Source: JAQYVZ01 sp035269105
Lineage (GTDB): Bacteria > Desulfobacterota > Desulfuromonadia > Desulfuromonadales > BM103
Direction: 5' to 3'
DNA length: 21,543 bases
NCBI GenBank assembly: GCA_035269105.1
Contig: DATFJP010000194.1
Coordinates: forward strand, 1-21,543
A program made the position numbers and the translations under genes. Below are positions 14,993 through 21,375 of this stretch, piece by piece (position 1 is the first letter of the stretch; each line of letters begins with the position of its first letter). The notes beneath the pieces were generated by a model. It was not told the origin of the DNA and did no database searches. It saw only the letters and a program-made list of their open reading frames with translations.

Positions 14993-15166
14993 CACTCATG
15001 GCCGATTGCGGAACTGGGCTGATTGTCTTATCCAATTCACTGGAATACTGACATAATCTTTTTGCCGGAAACTTTGCGCCCACGGGTTCAACGACGCTCC
15101 AAATTGTGAGAGAGTGGGACTCATCCTTGGCCATTCTGGCTTTCCCTTCAACCTATGGAGGCCGCC

Positions 15167-16123
15167 ATGCATGCAAATGATTGGCAAAACCAGGCTCGGG
15201 CCATGGTCAGACGGGCGATACAAGCCCCATCGAGCCATAACACCCAACCGTGGTTGTTTGGCTTTTCCGCGGCGGTTATCGAGCTTTATGCTGACCGCAC
15301 CCGCGCCCTGCCGGTAAATGATCCAGACGACCGCGAACTGACGATCAGCTGCGGTTGCGCGTTGATGAATCTGCGCGTCGCTGCCGCCAGCGCAGGGTTC
15401 AGGGTGCGCCTTCAGTGCTTTCCGGAGGCAGAAGAACCGGATCTGCAGGCGCGCTTGCGGCTTGACGAGGCGGCGAATGCTGACGCCGGATTAGCTCAAT
15501 TGGCCGAATTTATCGATCACCGGCATACCTGCCGCAAGCTGTTCTCGAGCCGCAAGGTGGACCCCTCTGTGCGCGCAAAACTGCTCAAGTCGGGAGAGCG
15601 GGAAGGGGCTCTTTGGGAGCCGCTGCTGGAGAAGGACGCCAGGCAAATGGCTGTAAACCTGGTGGCCCAGGGGGATAAGATCCAGTGGGACAATCCGAGC
15701 TGGCGGCGGGAACTCGCGGCCTGGCTCCATCCCCGGCGCCAGGGGGATGGTCTGGCCATGCCAAGCCCGATAGCTCCACTGGCCCGAACGGCCGTAAGGA
15801 ATTTCGACATGGGCGACTGGGTCGCCGGCAGGGACCAGAAGCTTGCCGAAGCCGCTCCGCTGCTCGTGGTCCTGGCGACGGACGGCGACGAGCCCCGTGA
15901 CTGGCTGTTGGCAGGCCAGGCGCTTCAGCGCCTCTTGCTGGTCGCCCGTCGCCATGGACTGCAGGCCTCGTATTTCAACCAGCCGCATCAGGTCGCAACG
16001 CTGAGGCCTGAACTTCAGGCTCTGGTGAACCAGGGAGCCCCCCAAATTCTGCTGGGCCTTGGTTATCCGGACCAGGAAATCACGCCCACGCCGAGAAGGC
16101 CCATCGAAGAGGTTCTCGTCTGA
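15167..16123 (+). CDS. Nitroreductase-fold protein, Acg type
   Basis: A 318-residue protein resembling the Acg group of nitroreductase-fold proteins (mycobacterial Rv2032 is the namesake). Acg-like features are an early APSSHNTQPWLF segment (residues 20-31), the SCGCALMNLRVAAASAGF helix and a C-terminal LLGLGYP. Members bind or occlude FMN, and several seem to sequester rather than use it. The start is the ATG at 15167, with GGAGG 5 bases upstream; the ATG at 15155 would put that ribosome site inside the gene. It is a single gene, convergent with the methyltransferase. Catalytic activity is uncertain. Confidence 0.82.
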   Translation: MHANDWQNQARAMVRRAIQAPSSHNTQPWLFGFSAAVIELYADRTRALPVNDPDDRELTISCGCALMNLRVAAASAGFRVRLQCFPEAEEPDLQARLRLDEAANADAGLAQLAEFIDHRHTCRKLFSSRKVDPSVRAKLLKSGEREGALWEPLLEKDARQMAVNLVAQGDKIQWDNPSWRRELAAWLHPRRQGDGLAMPSPIAPLARTAVRNFDMGDWVAGRDQKLAEAAPLLVVLATDGDEPRDWLLAGQALQRLLLVARRHGLQASYFNQPHQVATLRPELQALVNQGAPQILLGLGYPDQEITPTPRRPIEEVLV

Positions 16124-16175
16124 GAGTGAATGGCGCAATTTTCTCTTGTCTCAGAGTTCAATGGTTCTCCAAGGC

Positions 16176-16817
16176 TCAGGCGCCAAGGGGCTTTTGTCCC
16201 GTCATCAGAAAAACCGGATAGCAGCGCTCACTGTTGCCGCGCTGCTTACGGATCGTGTGGACAGTTTGGGTATCGAGAGCAATGAAACCCGAGTCTTCGA
16301 GAAGGGAAAAAAATACCCGGGTGTCGAATCCGCAATGGGCGACCCCGGTTGGATCACCATGGAATGTCCCGTCTTCTTTTTCCAGGTCGGCAATGGCCAG
16401 AAATCCTCCAGGTTTCAGGGAGCGATAAAAGTTGTCCAGCAAGGGCCGGGTGCCTTCGATATGGTGCAGGACCATGCTGGAAAAAACCAGGTCGAAGGCT
16501 TCGGCAGGAAGTGGCCAATGACTCGGGGGGATAAGAACCGGGGTCACATTGTCCAGCCCAAGGGATCGCGTTTTTCGTTTCAGTTGTTCAAGCATTCCGG
16601 TCGAGGTGTCGGCTGCGGTCAAATGGCCGGTTTTCAGGGCGAGTTGCAACCCGCATAGCCCGGTACCACAGCCATATTCCAAAATCTGCATGTCATGGTG
16701 CAAAGGAATATTCGCTACAATGGCTGCCGTGACCGCGGCCGCAATCATGCGTCGTTGCGGCTTGTCATCCCAATGAGCTGCTGCTGTGTCAAAGTCGCGA
16801 GGGGCATTTTTGCTCAT
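16176..16817 (-). CDS. Class I SAM-dependent methyltransferase
   Basis: A 213-residue Rossmann-fold methyltransferase of the methyltransf_11 type. Motif I is ILEYGCGTGLCGLQLA (45-60), the acidic residue for the ribose is Asp70 (AADTSTGM), and the motif IV/V region is FDLVFSSMVLHHI followed by LKPGGFLAIADLEKEDG. The C-terminus FLMTGQKP is typical of these enzymes. The substrate is unknown. It has a plausible AGGATTGGCC stretch before the ATG. The adjacent nitroreductase gene is convergent, so they are unlikely to be co-regulated. Confidence 0.88.
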   Translation of the reverse strand: MSKNAPRDFDTAAAHWDDKPQRRMIAAAVTAAIVANIPLHHDMQILEYGCGTGLCGLQLALKTGHLTAADTSTGMLEQLKRKTRSLGLDNVTPVLIPPSHWPLPAEAFDLVFSSMVLHHIEGTRPLLDNFYRSLKPGGFLAIADLEKEDGTFHGDPTGVAHCGFDTRVFFSLLEDSGFIALDTQTVHTIRKQRGNSERCYPVFLMTGQKPLGA

Positions 16818-17218
16818 AAGGCCAATCCTTTTTTGTTGATTGCCAAACTGCCGGCATTGAGAAAAAGCGCAGACAATAAGTCCCCCAAGTCCCCCAAGTC
16901 ATCCAAGTCACGCCCAGGTCACCTATGCGGACTATATCGACATCATGAGTCGCGGCATGGAACTGCCGGGTCATGGGAACACTTACTGAAAGGATCTCTT
17001 GTTTTTAAGTATATCTCGTTCTTTCTTCTTCATCGAGAACCGCTGGCGGACATCCGTTCAATAAATATTGTGAAAAATGGCATAGAAACGTTATCTTGAA
17101 AAGATGCATGGCAAAGCTTCAAGTAATGACAAAATCATCATCAATTTAATCCGGATTAATATTTATAGGCAGAATAGAAACCCATGAGGGGCACCTGTTT
17201 TGAGACCTGGAACGAGCG
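16818..17218. other. Intergenic region with short tandem repeats, a possible gene relic and a palindrome
   Basis: This 401-base stretch separates divergent genes. At 16878-16913 a 9-base unit (AAGTCCCCC) is repeated about four times, the last two copies degenerate. In one plus-strand frame it reads as a Pro/Ser-rich stretch, continuing to AQVTYADYIDIMSRGMELPG and ending HGNTY plus stop at 16984-16986. That looks like the tail of a lost gene, family not recognised. At 17146-17159 is a perfect 14-bp palindrome (TTAATCCGGATTAA), 60 bases before the VWA gene, which could be an operator. No complete gene is visible. Confidence 0.4.
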
Positions 17219-17932
17219 ATGAAAGATAAAGAAATCAAACCCACTGGGGGAAAATCTCGAGAACTTCGAGAGAAGTCTTCTCCCCGTGAGATCGGGGCTT
17301 TTCTCAAGGCTGCCGGACAGGCCGCGGCGGCACAAAGCGGAAGATTGATTTTTGCTCTGGATGCAACCATGAGTCGGCAGCCAAGTTGGGACCGGGCTGT
17401 CACCATCCAGGCTTCTATGTTCGATGCGGTGGGCAAGGCCGGTGGTTTGTCGGTCCAGCTGGTGTTTTACCGGGGCATTGATGGATGCCGGGCTTCGAAA
17501 TGGGTCATCAATGCTGCCGCCCTGCGCGATCTGATGCTCGGCATTCAATGTCTGGGTGGACCAACACAGATTGCCAGAGTCCTTGATCACGCCTGTCGTG
17601 AAACAACCAAAGCAAAGGTCTCGGCAATGGTTTTCATCGGCGATGCCATAGAGGAGGATATCCACTCACTCTGCCAAAAAGCCGGAGAACTCGGCATCAA
17701 AGGAGTCCGCGGCTTTTTCTTTCAGGAGGGGCAAGATGTCGAGGTTGAAACCGGCTTTCGGAAAATGGCCCGGCTTACCGGCGGCGCCTATTTTCGACTC
17801 GGGCCTGATTCTGCGGAAGAACTCGCCGAACTGCTTGCTGCGGTTGCCGTATATGCACGTGGGGGCTTGAAAGCACTTGCCGGCAGTGACAGACGAGAGG
17901 CCCGCCTACTTCTTGAGCAAATGAAAAAATGA
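17219..17932 (+). CDS. VWA-like domain protein paired with a J-domain protein
   Basis: A 237-residue soluble protein. LIFALDATMSR (43-53) provides a DxTxS metal-site (MIDAS-like) motif, Asp48, Thr50 and Ser52, at the end of the first beta strand of a von Willebrand factor A fold. Alternating hydrophobic strands follow, including VQLVFYRG and VSAMVFIGDAIEED. The N-terminal 25 residues are highly charged and probably disordered. The next gene, a membrane J-protein, starts 30 bases later. I recall the same two-gene pairing, VWA plus TIM14-like J-protein, from proteobacterial genomes, where its function is not established. The ribosome site is weak (GGAACGAG). Confidence 0.78.
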   Translation: MKDKEIKPTGGKSRELREKSSPREIGAFLKAAGQAAAAQSGRLIFALDATMSRQPSWDRAVTIQASMFDAVGKAGGLSVQLVFYRGIDGCRASKWVINAAALRDLMLGIQCLGGPTQIARVLDHACRETTKAKVSAMVFIGDAIEEDIHSLCQKAGELGIKGVRGFFFQEGQDVEVETGFRKMARLTGGAYFRLGPDSAEELAELLAAVAVYARGGLKALAGSDRREARLLLEQMKK

Positions 17933-17962
17933 TTCTTTCTTACTTTGTTACTTGGGAAAAGA

Positions 17963-18649
17963 ATGGTTCTCTATCTTTTTTTATTTCTAATTGCGGTAGC
18001 CGGCATTGTCTGGTTGATGAACATGCCAGCCAAGCAAAGGGTGGCTGTTTTGTCGACAGCCGGTCCGGTCCTCGTCATCCTCGTCGGAGGAGTGCTGACC
18101 CTGGTACGACGCGGGGCAATCGGGGTTCCTTTGATTCTTCTTGGCGTTTCCTGGTGGCGACGAAATCGCTCGAAGCGACCGCTCAGCTCCGATCAAGGAC
18201 AGAAATCGACCGTTCGCTCGGTAAACCTCGAGATGGAGCTTGACCATGAAACCGGGGACATAGACGGTACGGTATTGACGGGTCGTTTGAAAGATGTTCG
18301 CCTGTCTTCCCTGAGCAGGGAGGAGATACTGTCGCTTTACGTTGATTTTCGCTCCGATCCGGACAGTATCGCCCTGCTGGAATCATTTCTCGATCGATAT
18401 CACCCCGATTGGCGCGATCATGTCGGTACTGATGATTCCAGGAAGGAGGGTGAGTCATCAGGCTTTGACAATATGACCAGGCAGGAGGCCTATCAGATCC
18501 TTGGTCTCCAGCCAAACGCTTCGCCGGAGGAAATCCACGCTGCCTGGAGGCGACTCATGAAAGGGGTTCACCCCGATAGCGGCGGCTCGGCGTTTCTGGC
18601 CGCAAAAATTAATGCCGCCAGGGATATTCTTTTAGATCAGCAGAAATAG
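17963..18649 (+). CDS. Membrane-anchored J-domain (TIM14/DjlA-like) co-chaperone
   Basis: A 228-residue protein with hydrophobic segments at about residues 1-20, 27-48 and 51-66, then a charged linker. A middle segment (MELDHETGDIDGTVLTGRL through LLESFLDRYHPDW, about 91-150) follows, then a C-terminal J domain (171-228) with the HPD tripeptide at 203-205 in MKGVHPDSGGS. Such proteins stimulate DnaK-type Hsp70 at the membrane. The gene-order partner is the VWA-like protein upstream. I chose the ATG at 17963, with GGGAAAAG directly before it; an in-frame TTG at 17945 has no ribosome site. A short gap after the VWA stop suggests one transcript. Confidence 0.85.
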   Translation: MVLYLFLFLIAVAGIVWLMNMPAKQRVAVLSTAGPVLVILVGGVLTLVRRGAIGVPLILLGVSWWRRNRSKRPLSSDQGQKSTVRSVNLEMELDHETGDIDGTVLTGRLKDVRLSSLSREEILSLYVDFRSDPDSIALLESFLDRYHPDWRDHVGTDDSRKEGESSGFDNMTRQEAYQILGLQPNASPEEIHAAWRRLMKGVHPDSGGSAFLAAKINAARDILLDQQK

Positions 18650-18656
18650 TCATGGC

Positions 18657-18775
18657 ACGTTGCCAGTCCGTCCTGTAAGGTCCCGAACAAATTTCAGCAA
18701 GAACTCCCGCTTGTGGAATCGGTGTGTGATGTGCCAGGCATGGTTGGGTACGAAGAACCGATTGGCTCCCAGCAT
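18657..18775 (-). pseudogene. Remnant of a REP-associated tyrosine transposase (RAYT, Y1_Tnp)
   Basis: On the minus strand 18775-18657 encodes MLGANRFFVPNHAWHITHRF and then HKREFLLKFVRD. This is the conserved N-terminus of REP-associated tyrosine transposases (family pattern: NRxFxPxxxWHITHRCHKREFLLKFARD). After FVRD the frame shifts: the neighbouring frame continues YRTDWQRAM, as expected of the family, then runs into the end of the J-protein gene with no catalytic HUH or Tyr region. About 40-50 of the expected 200-plus codons survive, so the gene is dead. Confidence 0.7.
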
Positions 18776-19154
18776 GAATATCGCAAGCATTCTGGCATCT
18801 AATGAGTGTGATTACAGTGGGTTGACTTAGTCCGCCCCCAAGTCTGAAGTCTGGTCCACTGGAATTTTTTGCCAGTACTTGGGAAAGGTCGCCAGCAGAA
18901 AACACCGAAAAAATTTACAAGTCATTGAATTCGCTCAAGCTGTTTTGGACGACTGTGCTTTTAGCCCTCTCTCCCTGCTCAAGTTCGCAAAAATAATTAC
19001 ACATCCTTACCTTTTAACTACGATGGCCATGGAATATAGTTTTTTCGCGCCGCCCAAAAAGGAACTTGGCAAAGTCTTCAGATGCCATCCCGCCAGTTCA
19101 TGGGTCCCCTGAAAAAAGGGGTATAACTCAATATGGTCATCTCCGGTGATTCGC
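18776..19154. other. Intergenic region upstream of the acyltransferase gene
   Basis: Together with the transposase relic this makes about 500 bases without an intact gene. It holds a weak hairpin (CCCCT/AGGGG near 19104-19121) before the acyltransferase start. A 77-codon open frame at 18879-19112 (plus) has no good ribosome site or recognisable sequence. Confidence 0.3.
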
Positions 19155-19868
19155 ATGGATTTTGAACTTTTCAATTTTGGAGAAATCGATGGCAGAAACA
19201 GTTTGGCTTCTTCTCTCAATGCCATCTACCGGTTGAGGTACCAGGTTTATGTCAACGAATGCGGCTTCGAAAGAGCCGAAGACCATCCGGACAGTTTGGA
19301 GCAGGATGAGTACGACCATCATGCCATCCACTTTTACGCCCACCTCAAGCACTCCGAGGATCTGATCGGCACTGCTCGCATCATTCTCGGATCTGAGCGG
19401 ACCTTGCCGGTTGAACGGCATTTCGATATCGATCCGTTTCCGGCCGAGATGGAGCGGGAACAGATCGCAGAAATCTCGCGCCTGGCCATTTCCAAAAAAT
19501 TTAGGTGCCGCGCCATTGAACGGGCGATTTTCGGCACGGATAAAGAGAAGGCCAGACGCAGGGCCTCTTTTTTCGAAAATCCTCGCCAGCTTCGCCGGCA
19601 CTACGAGCAAGAGCTGGTCCGTGGTTTGTATGTCTCCCTTTACCAGGCCAGCAAAAGCAGAGGGTTGACTCACTGGTTTATGGTCATGACAAAAGGCCTC
19701 GGTGTGATGCTCAGACGCTGGGGTGTCGACTTCGTACAAATCGGACCTGCCCGCGATTATCACGGCATCCGCGCTCCTTATCTGATCAGCATCGAAGCCC
19801 TCGAGCGCACTCTCGCCAAAACCGACCCCTTGCTCTACGGCAAGGCGATTAACGGTCTGGCGCACTAA
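19155..19868 (+). CDS. PEP-CTERM/exosortase-associated acyltransferase (FeeM-like N-acyl amino acid synthase family)
   Basis: A 237-residue GNAT-fold protein of the autoinducer-synthase-like FeeM group, matching what I know of the PEP-CTERM/exosortase-system-associated acyltransferase family. Landmarks are YRLRYQVYVNECGFE (25-39), LIGTARIILGSERTLPVERHF (70-90), IAEISRLAISKKFR (104-117), YVSLYQASKSRGLTHWF and a C-terminal VDFVQIGPARDYHGIRAPYLI. Relatives join a fatty acyl group to an amino acid or related amine. GGTGA lies 5 bases before the ATG at 19155; the in-frame GTG at 19146 is less well supported. No exosortase, PEP-CTERM protein or EPS gene is visible within the window, so here it looks orphaned. 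Confidence 0.85.
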   Translation: MDFELFNFGEIDGRNSLASSLNAIYRLRYQVYVNECGFERAEDHPDSLEQDEYDHHAIHFYAHLKHSEDLIGTARIILGSERTLPVERHFDIDPFPAEMEREQIAEISRLAISKKFRCRAIERAIFGTDKEKARRRASFFENPRQLRRHYEQELVRGLYVSLYQASKSRGLTHWFMVMTKGLGVMLRRWGVDFVQIGPARDYHGIRAPYLISIEALERTLAKTDPLLYGKAINGLAH

Positions 19869-20287
19869 TCCTTGGATGTCCTCCGCTTCATTGCTGCAGG
19901 GCCATATCCAGAGATACAGAGGTTCTTCGATACTCGCGATGAACGCGGCCGGTGATTGCCGAGCGACCTGCGCGCCTGAGTGAACCGTCCCAATGAGGTA
20001 ATGGCAGGGACAAACTATCTCAGAAAAAACGCCCCATGAACCGTCAAGGTCTTTTCAGTAAAATTAAAGAATACCCGGATCAGACACGCCCCCCTCAAGT
20101 GCGCCAGGCCTGCCCCAGAGACAACCCCGGACGGTAATGCTCCGTCGGCTAGGCTCGGCCAAATTTATAACTAAAGTCGTAGGTTTTCATGTCATTGGTT
20201 ATATTGTAAAATCTCCGGATTTCATTATCCTGTTTTAAAAGGCAAGCTTACGCACTTACCAGAACTTATATTGTTGTGGGGGATATT
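19869..20287. other. Intergenic region, no gene seen
   Basis: This 419-base gap contains a minor inverted repeat (GACGG / CCGTC near 20130-20147). Its second half is AT-rich, which probably includes the promoter of the following gene. No gene or recognisable element is visible. Confidence 0.3.
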
Positions 20288-20767
20288 ATGGGCCTCGTTT
20301 CAAAAGTTTTAGATTGTGAATCCGAACTGGGACAGTCCTTGTTCATTTTCTGGGAGACAGCGAAGCACTACCCGGCGTGGCTGTACAATGGAAATGACGG
20401 ACATGTATGGCCCCAGGTCTCTGCAGCCATAGGGAGTAATCTGGATGATCGGCAAGACATTATTTTGCGGAATGGAAATACATTTACGTTCACCTTACAA
20501 AGCATTCAGAGTTATAGCGATGCCCCTAAATATGATCTTGAAATCTATTGCAACAAGAAAATCATAGCCTTTCTTTTTACTCAGACTAAGTTCGATTCTC
20601 ACATTTTTTCAGGGTTTGAGTACATCAACAATGGGGTTTGGACAAGGGATCTTTCCGACTTCTTGGAATGGAAAAAAATCCATGATGAAAAGGCAAAGAA
20701 AGAGATTGATGAGAGAGCAATGAAGCAAGCATTCAAGGAGAAGCAAGTAAAGACAATAGGGTGGTAA
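20288..20767 (+). CDS. Hypothetical protein in AT-rich DNA
   Basis: A 159-residue soluble protein starting MGLVSKVLDCESELGQ, with GGGGGAT about 5 bases before the ATG. Its first 110 residues look like a mixed alpha/beta domain (HYPAWLYNGNDGHVWPQV; NTFTFTLQSI; DLEIYCNKKIIAFLFTQ). The last 40 form a highly charged Lys/Glu helix, possibly a coiled coil. Codon use is clearly more AT-rich than in the core genes, suggesting acquisition by transfer. I do not recognise a family. It ends about 190 bases from a tRNA half-gene. Confidence 0.7.
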   Translation: MGLVSKVLDCESELGQSLFIFWETAKHYPAWLYNGNDGHVWPQVSAAIGSNLDDRQDIILRNGNTFTFTLQSIQSYSDAPKYDLEIYCNKKIIAFLFTQTKFDSHIFSGFEYINNGVWTRDLSDFLEWKKIHDEKAKKEIDERAMKQAFKEKQVKTIGW

Positions 20768-20892
20768 TGGGTTGATGAATGTTATCTGCCCCTTGCCCTC
20801 AATCGTCGCAGACAAACCCCGGAGTGCAAACTCCAGCCCCCGGAACAACCAGGACACCAACCCCGGAGCAATTATCACTTAGAAGAAGACCT

Positions 20893-20909
20893 CGGACCAG
20901 ATCGGTCCG
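20893..20909. terminator. Hairpin after the hypothetical gene
   Basis: CGGACC and GGTCCG form a 6-bp stem with a 5-base loop between the convergent hypothetical gene and tRNA fragment. No T-run on the plus strand. Weak candidate. Confidence 0.3.
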
Positions 20910-20925
20910 GAGCCAAAACGACGAA

Positions 20926-20946
20926 AGCGGCCCCGGGAAGGCCGCT
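20926..20946 (-). terminator. Terminator downstream of the tRNA-Pro fragment
   Basis: A 7-bp stem (AGCGGCC / GGCCGCT), then on the minus strand TTCGTCGTTTT, begins 14 bases after the tRNA CCA end. It looks like the native tRNA transcription terminator retained beside the displaced 3' half. Confidence 0.6.
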
Positions 20947-20959
20947 CTCATTTGAAAAC

Positions 20960-21009
20960 TGGTCGGAATGACTGGATTTGAACCAGCGACCCTCTGCTCC
21001 CGAAGCACA
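20960..21009 (-). tRNA. 3' half of tRNA-Pro(CGG), 5' half missing (likely attachment-site scar)
   Basis: On the minus strand are the anticodon loop TTCGGGA (anticodon CGG at 21002-21000), the 3' anticodon strand, a 5-base variable loop, the T arm CTGG-TTCAAAT-CCAG, the acceptor strand CATTCCG, discriminator A and encoded CCA (20962-20960). G72 and A73 fit proline identity. The anticodon stem loses pairing at position 28 (21008). No D arm or proper 5' acceptor strand follows at the right distance. Upstream at 21067-21045 is only a degenerate echo (CGGGATT could pair 6 of 7 with the acceptor), separated by extra sequence. It is therefore not a functional tRNA as it stands. Confidence 0.7.
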
Positions 21010-21158
21010 GGAGACGTACCCTCACGGCGTTTCGCTGCCGGGTGCTTACAGACTGCGGAAAATCCCGATATCATGAATTTTCCTGGAAAAAGTGCAGCGC
21101 GCTATTGACCATAAAAAGCGGTGGGCTGGACCAATTGACGTGTCTCTTGGCGATGAGC
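21010..21158. other. Sequence just right of the tRNA break
   Basis: No gene is visible. It contains the degenerate 5'-tRNA-like echo (21067-21045) and a small CGGC/GCCG hairpin near 21024-21039. If the tRNA fragment is an attachment scar, this is the left end of the integrated element. Confidence 0.3.
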
Positions 21159-21196
21159 AAAAAAAGCCCCACTTTCCAGGAGGGGGAGAGTGGGGC
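21159..21196 (-). terminator. Strong rho-independent terminator (minus strand)
   Basis: GCCCCACT (21166-21173) pairs with AGTGGGGC (21189-21196). The stem can be extended to about 12 pairs with a wobble, and it is followed on the minus strand by seven Ts. It fits a minus-strand gene ending at 21325. Confidence 0.72.
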
Positions 21197-21237
21197 AACG
21201 GGTTTGTTTGGGTTCTTCGTTTCAAAGGAGGTAGAAA

Positions 21238-21375
21238 ATGAAGAAAGCTTGCTCTGTTGGTGTATATCTTACTAAAAAGGTCAGGCATGTCAAGAGAAAA
21301 AAGATGTTCGAGGTTTTTTCATTGTTATTTTATCCTCGGACGGTCTTTGAAGCTAAAGTGCACAGCGAAATTTAG
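21238..21375 (+). CDS. Possible 45-residue basic peptide
   Basis: An ATG preceded by an almost perfect ribosome site (AAAGGAGG, 6 bases before) opens a 45-codon frame starting MKKACSVGVYLTKKVRHVKR, very rich in Lys/Arg at the N-terminus. The second half overlaps, on the opposite strand, the more protein-like partial frame at 21325-21543, so at most one is likely real over that stretch. No family is recognised. Confidence 0.3.
   Translation: MKKACSVGVYLTKKVRHVKRKKMFEVFSLLFYPRTVFEAKVHSEI

Noticed and set aside
16878..16913. Possible CRISPR array
   Set aside because: Contiguous 9-base tandem units with no spacers; too short and no cas genes.
20821..20834. GGAGT / ACTCC hairpin as a riboswitch part
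   Set aside because: Only five base pairs and no surrounding conserved core of any riboswitch class that I can recognise.
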